Shown here: piece by piece, positions 45,236-46,506 of the stretch | How the letters are laid out: each line of letters begins with the position of its first letter | Numbering within the stretch: position 1 is the first letter of the stretch | IMG/VR virus record: IMGVR_UViG_3300046680_000396 | Location: 1 to 46,506 of that record | Source of the DNA: a virus | DNA length: 46,506 bases | Direction: 5' to 3' (one strand) | Made by a program: the position numbers and the translations under genes | The notes under the pieces: model-generated | Seen by the model: the letters and a program-made list of their open reading frames with translations, nothing else | Told to the model about the DNA's origin: nothing | The model's database searches: none

Positions 45236-45784
45236 ATGAACCGGAAAGCAATCGCGACGCTGATCCTCGCCGGACTGGTCATCGTCGGCACAAGCGGCGC
45301 ATCCGGCGGATGCGGGAGCAGTGGAGACGGAGGCACATCCGCGCCCGCCGTGGGGGCGGGCGGTGAGCAGTCCGCGCCGAGTGAGGAGCACAGCACGGCC
45401 GAAGAGAGCCCCAACGGCCCGAGCGAACCGCCGGACAAGGGACACGACCCGTGCAACGCCCATCTGTCGCCGATCACGGTTGGTCACAAGGTCTCGGCAA
45501 CCCTCACGGTCGGCCCGTGTGCCGACCAGCCCGAAGAGTACAGCGGGACTTTGACGCTCCAGTACGGAACCGGCGACCTGCCGAACGTAAAGTGGACGAC
45601 GGCAACCCTGATCCCGATCTACAGCGAGAACGCGACGCAACCGATCTCGGCCCCGTGCCAAGATGCGTACTGGGTACTCGCGTACGACGCAGCAGGACGC
45701 GACGCCAACGGGAAAGACTTCGAGAGCACTCACAGCGTCTTCCTCGAAGAGAACCAGTTCCCACGGAAGGCAAACTGCCCATGA
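45236..45784 (+). CDS. Putative lipoprotein (complete copy)
   Basis: 182 residues from ATG 45236 with AGGGAGAG upstream. Signal peptide at 1-25 (MNRKAIATLILAGLVIVGTS) with lipobox ending GGC, so Cys27 is probably lipidated after cleavage. A Ser/Ala/Glu/Pro linker (28-70) leads to a compact domain shared with the fragment at 1-372. The domain has conserved cysteines and no enzyme motif. A secreted lipoprotein in a temperate phage that is cassette-duplicated suggests superinfection exclusion or host-surface modification; this is inference. Confidence 0.8.
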   Translation: MNRKAIATLILAGLVIVGTSGASGGCGSSGDGGTSAPAVGAGGEQSAPSEEHSTAEESPNGPSEPPDKGHDPCNAHLSPITVGHKVSATLTVGPCADQPEEYSGTLTLQYGTGDLPNVKWTTATLIPIYSENATQPISAPCQDAYWVLAYDAAGRDANGKDFESTHSVFLEENQFPRKANCP

Positions 45785-46170
45785 ACGAAGATCCTGCCGC
45801 CCCTGTCGTGGCGCTTGTGGGCGTGCCCGCCGGAACGGGTAGCGCCTTCATCCCCGACTACAAGTTCCCCGGAACCACGCGACGCCTACAGTCGGCGGTC
45901 GGCACAACGCTTCTGTTCGCGTTCGTCAACCATCCCCGGGCTACTGACCCTGAGGTACAGGAGCGCTACAAGGGGCACCGCCACGACTTCCAAGACACAG
46001 AGCTTGTGGTGAATGGCGAGACCTATCCGGCGGTCGAAGTGCAAGACTCCGAGATCGGCATCCGCGTGCGTGCGGCATCCGTCAACGGCTTTACCGTGGT
46101 TGCGACGGTCCCGGAGGACCAGAACGTCCCCGCCGTCAGCGTCACTTGGCCGCAGGGCGACGCCGGCTGA
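45781..46170 (+). CDS. Hypothetical protein, partner of the lipoprotein (copy B)
   Basis: 129 residues from ATG 45781, overlapping the lipoprotein stop by 4 nt. Closely matches 369-785 except for the last ~20 residues. No signal peptide. The 3' end overlaps dispersed-element copy 28. Function unknown, linked to the lipoprotein by its repeated pairing. Confidence 0.75.
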   Translation: MNEDPAAPVVALVGVPAGTGSAFIPDYKFPGTTRRLQSAVGTTLLFAFVNHPRATDPEVQERYKGHRHDFQDTELVVNGETYPAVEVQDSEIGIRVRAASVNGFTVVATVPEDQNVPAVSVTWPQGDAG

Positions 46171-46182
46171 GCGCTGTAAAGC
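46162..46182 (-). repeat. Dispersed GCTTTAMAGC element, copy 28
   Basis: GCCGGC, 5 nt, GCTGTAAAGC. It overlaps the stop of the 45781 gene and ends 5 nt before the small-RNA B -35, as copy 1 does for small RNA A. Confidence 0.85.
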
Positions 46183-46187
46183 GCGCG

Positions 46188-46216
46188 TGTGGACCGTACC
46201 CCGCACGCGCTATGCT
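46188..46216 (+). promoter_or_regulatory. Promoter of candidate small RNA B
   Basis: TGTGGA (46188-46193), 17 nt, TATGCT (46211-46216); same layout as 794-822. Confidence 0.5.
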
Positions 46217-46222
46217 GGTGCT

Positions 46223-46320
46223 GCTTCCCCGCACCACCCTTTCCTTTCGGAAGTGTTGGAACTTGCTGGCAATCGAGTATGGGGAGCCAGAACCCTCGCC
46301 CTTTTGGGCGGGGGTTTTCT
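46223..46320 (+). ncRNA. Candidate trans-acting small RNA B
   Basis: Second copy of the RNA at 829-928, diverged outside the 18-nt block (46261-46278), which is identical. Closing stem GCTTCCCC/GGGGAGC, terminator stem CCCTCGCCC/GGGCGGGGG (46293-46314) with TTTT. Conservation of the antisense block amid change elsewhere supports selection on it, though the copies are related by duplication. Confidence 0.5.
46293..46318 (+). terminator. Intrinsic terminator of small RNA B
   Basis: CCCTCGCCC, TTTT loop, GGGCGGGGG, then TTTT; one G-T pair. Confidence 0.85.
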
Positions 46321-46358
46321 GCTTTGTCCCTCCTGTTTGTGAAACAATCCTTACTCCC

Positions 46359-46388
46359 TTGACGCAACACCTGCTGGTGTCTTATTGT
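46359..46388 (+). promoter_or_regulatory. TTGACG promoter before the second small basic protein
   Basis: TTGACG (46359-46364), 18 nt, TATTGT (46383-46388). Inverted repeat ACACC/GGTGT in the spacer. Matches 965-994. Confidence 0.6.
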
Positions 46389-46431
46389 TTTCCCATGCCC
46401 GAGAGGGCTACGGAAACGGAAGGTTGCCAGC

Positions 46432-46506
46432 ATGTCTAAGACGTACAGCAAGGGCGAGCGCAAAACCTCCGGTAAGTCTGATCGGGAGTTCCGCCGGATG
46501 CGGAAG
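46432..46506 (+). CDS. Small basic protein, second copy (3' end outside window)
   Basis: First 25 residues, nearly identical to the 1037-1141 product with TY for SF at residues 4-5. The start codon is again overlapped by TTGCCAGCA, the segment complementary to the small RNA. Truncated by the window edge. Confidence 0.65.
   Translation, partial: MSKTYSKGERKTSGKSDREFRRMRK

Noticed and set aside
1-46506. Window as a complete closed genome with terminal repeats
   Set aside because: The edge sequences are diverged paralogues, and joining the ends does not restore either truncated gene.

Overview
This window looks like most of the genome of a temperate, HK97-type siphovirus (long non-contractile tail) of Streptomyces or a close relative. 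The DNA is visibly GC-rich, and GTG and TTG starts and 1-4 nt stop/start overlaps are common. Several families are typical of actinomycetes: two Lsr2 homologues, a DUF2637/Spd-like membrane protein, and a DUF6879 plus XRE-DUF5753 regulator pair. Both window ends cut through genes, so it is a piece of a larger molecule. No tRNA, rRNA, CRISPR array or insertion sequence was seen.

Layout. 0-2.8 kb (+): lipoprotein fragment, partner gene, candidate small RNA, small basic protein, DUF2637-like membrane protein, two Lsr2 genes. 2.8-5.75 kb (-): a tightly overlapping operon of small genes fired from a divergent promoter at 5.8 kb, including a cysteine-rich 47-residue protein and a possible clamp-like protein. 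5.83-6.73 kb: no convincing gene, but a short-period degenerate repeat. 6.7-10.2 kb (+): SprT-like metalloprotease and unknown genes behind closely similar promoter/leader cassettes, ending in a membrane protein with an AT-hook. 10.3-11.6 kb (-): four small genes. 11.6-12.35 kb: hairpin-rich gap that may hold cos. 12.3-33.4 kb (+): packaging, head, tail and lysis genes (HNH, TerS, His-rich protein, fibre-like protein, wHTH gene with its own promoter, TerL, portal, protease, capsid, connectors, tail tube, frameshifted tail chaperone, tape measure, 1241-residue tail protein, endolysin, holin candidate). 33.5-35.1 kb: large serine integrase (-) with an overlapping small ORF. 35.5-42.3 kb (+): candidate HTH regulator, then PD-(D/E)XK nuclease, RecA/DnaB-like ATPase, resolvase-like protein, frame-broken primase, metallophosphoesterase and a sigma-like protein. 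42.4-44.0 kb: DUF6879/XRE-DUF5753 module. 44.1-46.5 kb: small genes and a second, diverged copy of the lipoprotein cassette that opens the window.

Two signals seem not to be ordinary annotation. First, a dispersed element occurs 28 times: the near-palindrome GCTTTAMAGC, exactly 5 nt, then GCCGGC; in 11 copies CCGCGG also lies 3 or 5 nt on the other side. It sits just after stop codons, over stop codons and inside structural and replication genes. The core alone lies in the -35/-10 spacer of three early-type promoters. This is the layout expected of a genome-wide operator or stoperator-like system, though partition or nucleoid roles are possible.

Second, a ~100-nt candidate small RNA with its own promoter and intrinsic terminator is present in both cassettes. 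Its invariant 18-nt block is complementary to a TGCCAGCAAG tag at or near the predicted 5' ends of early leaders and over the start of the gene following it. One copy of the dispersed element abuts each small-RNA promoter, so the two systems may be linked. All functional readings here are inferences from sequence alone.
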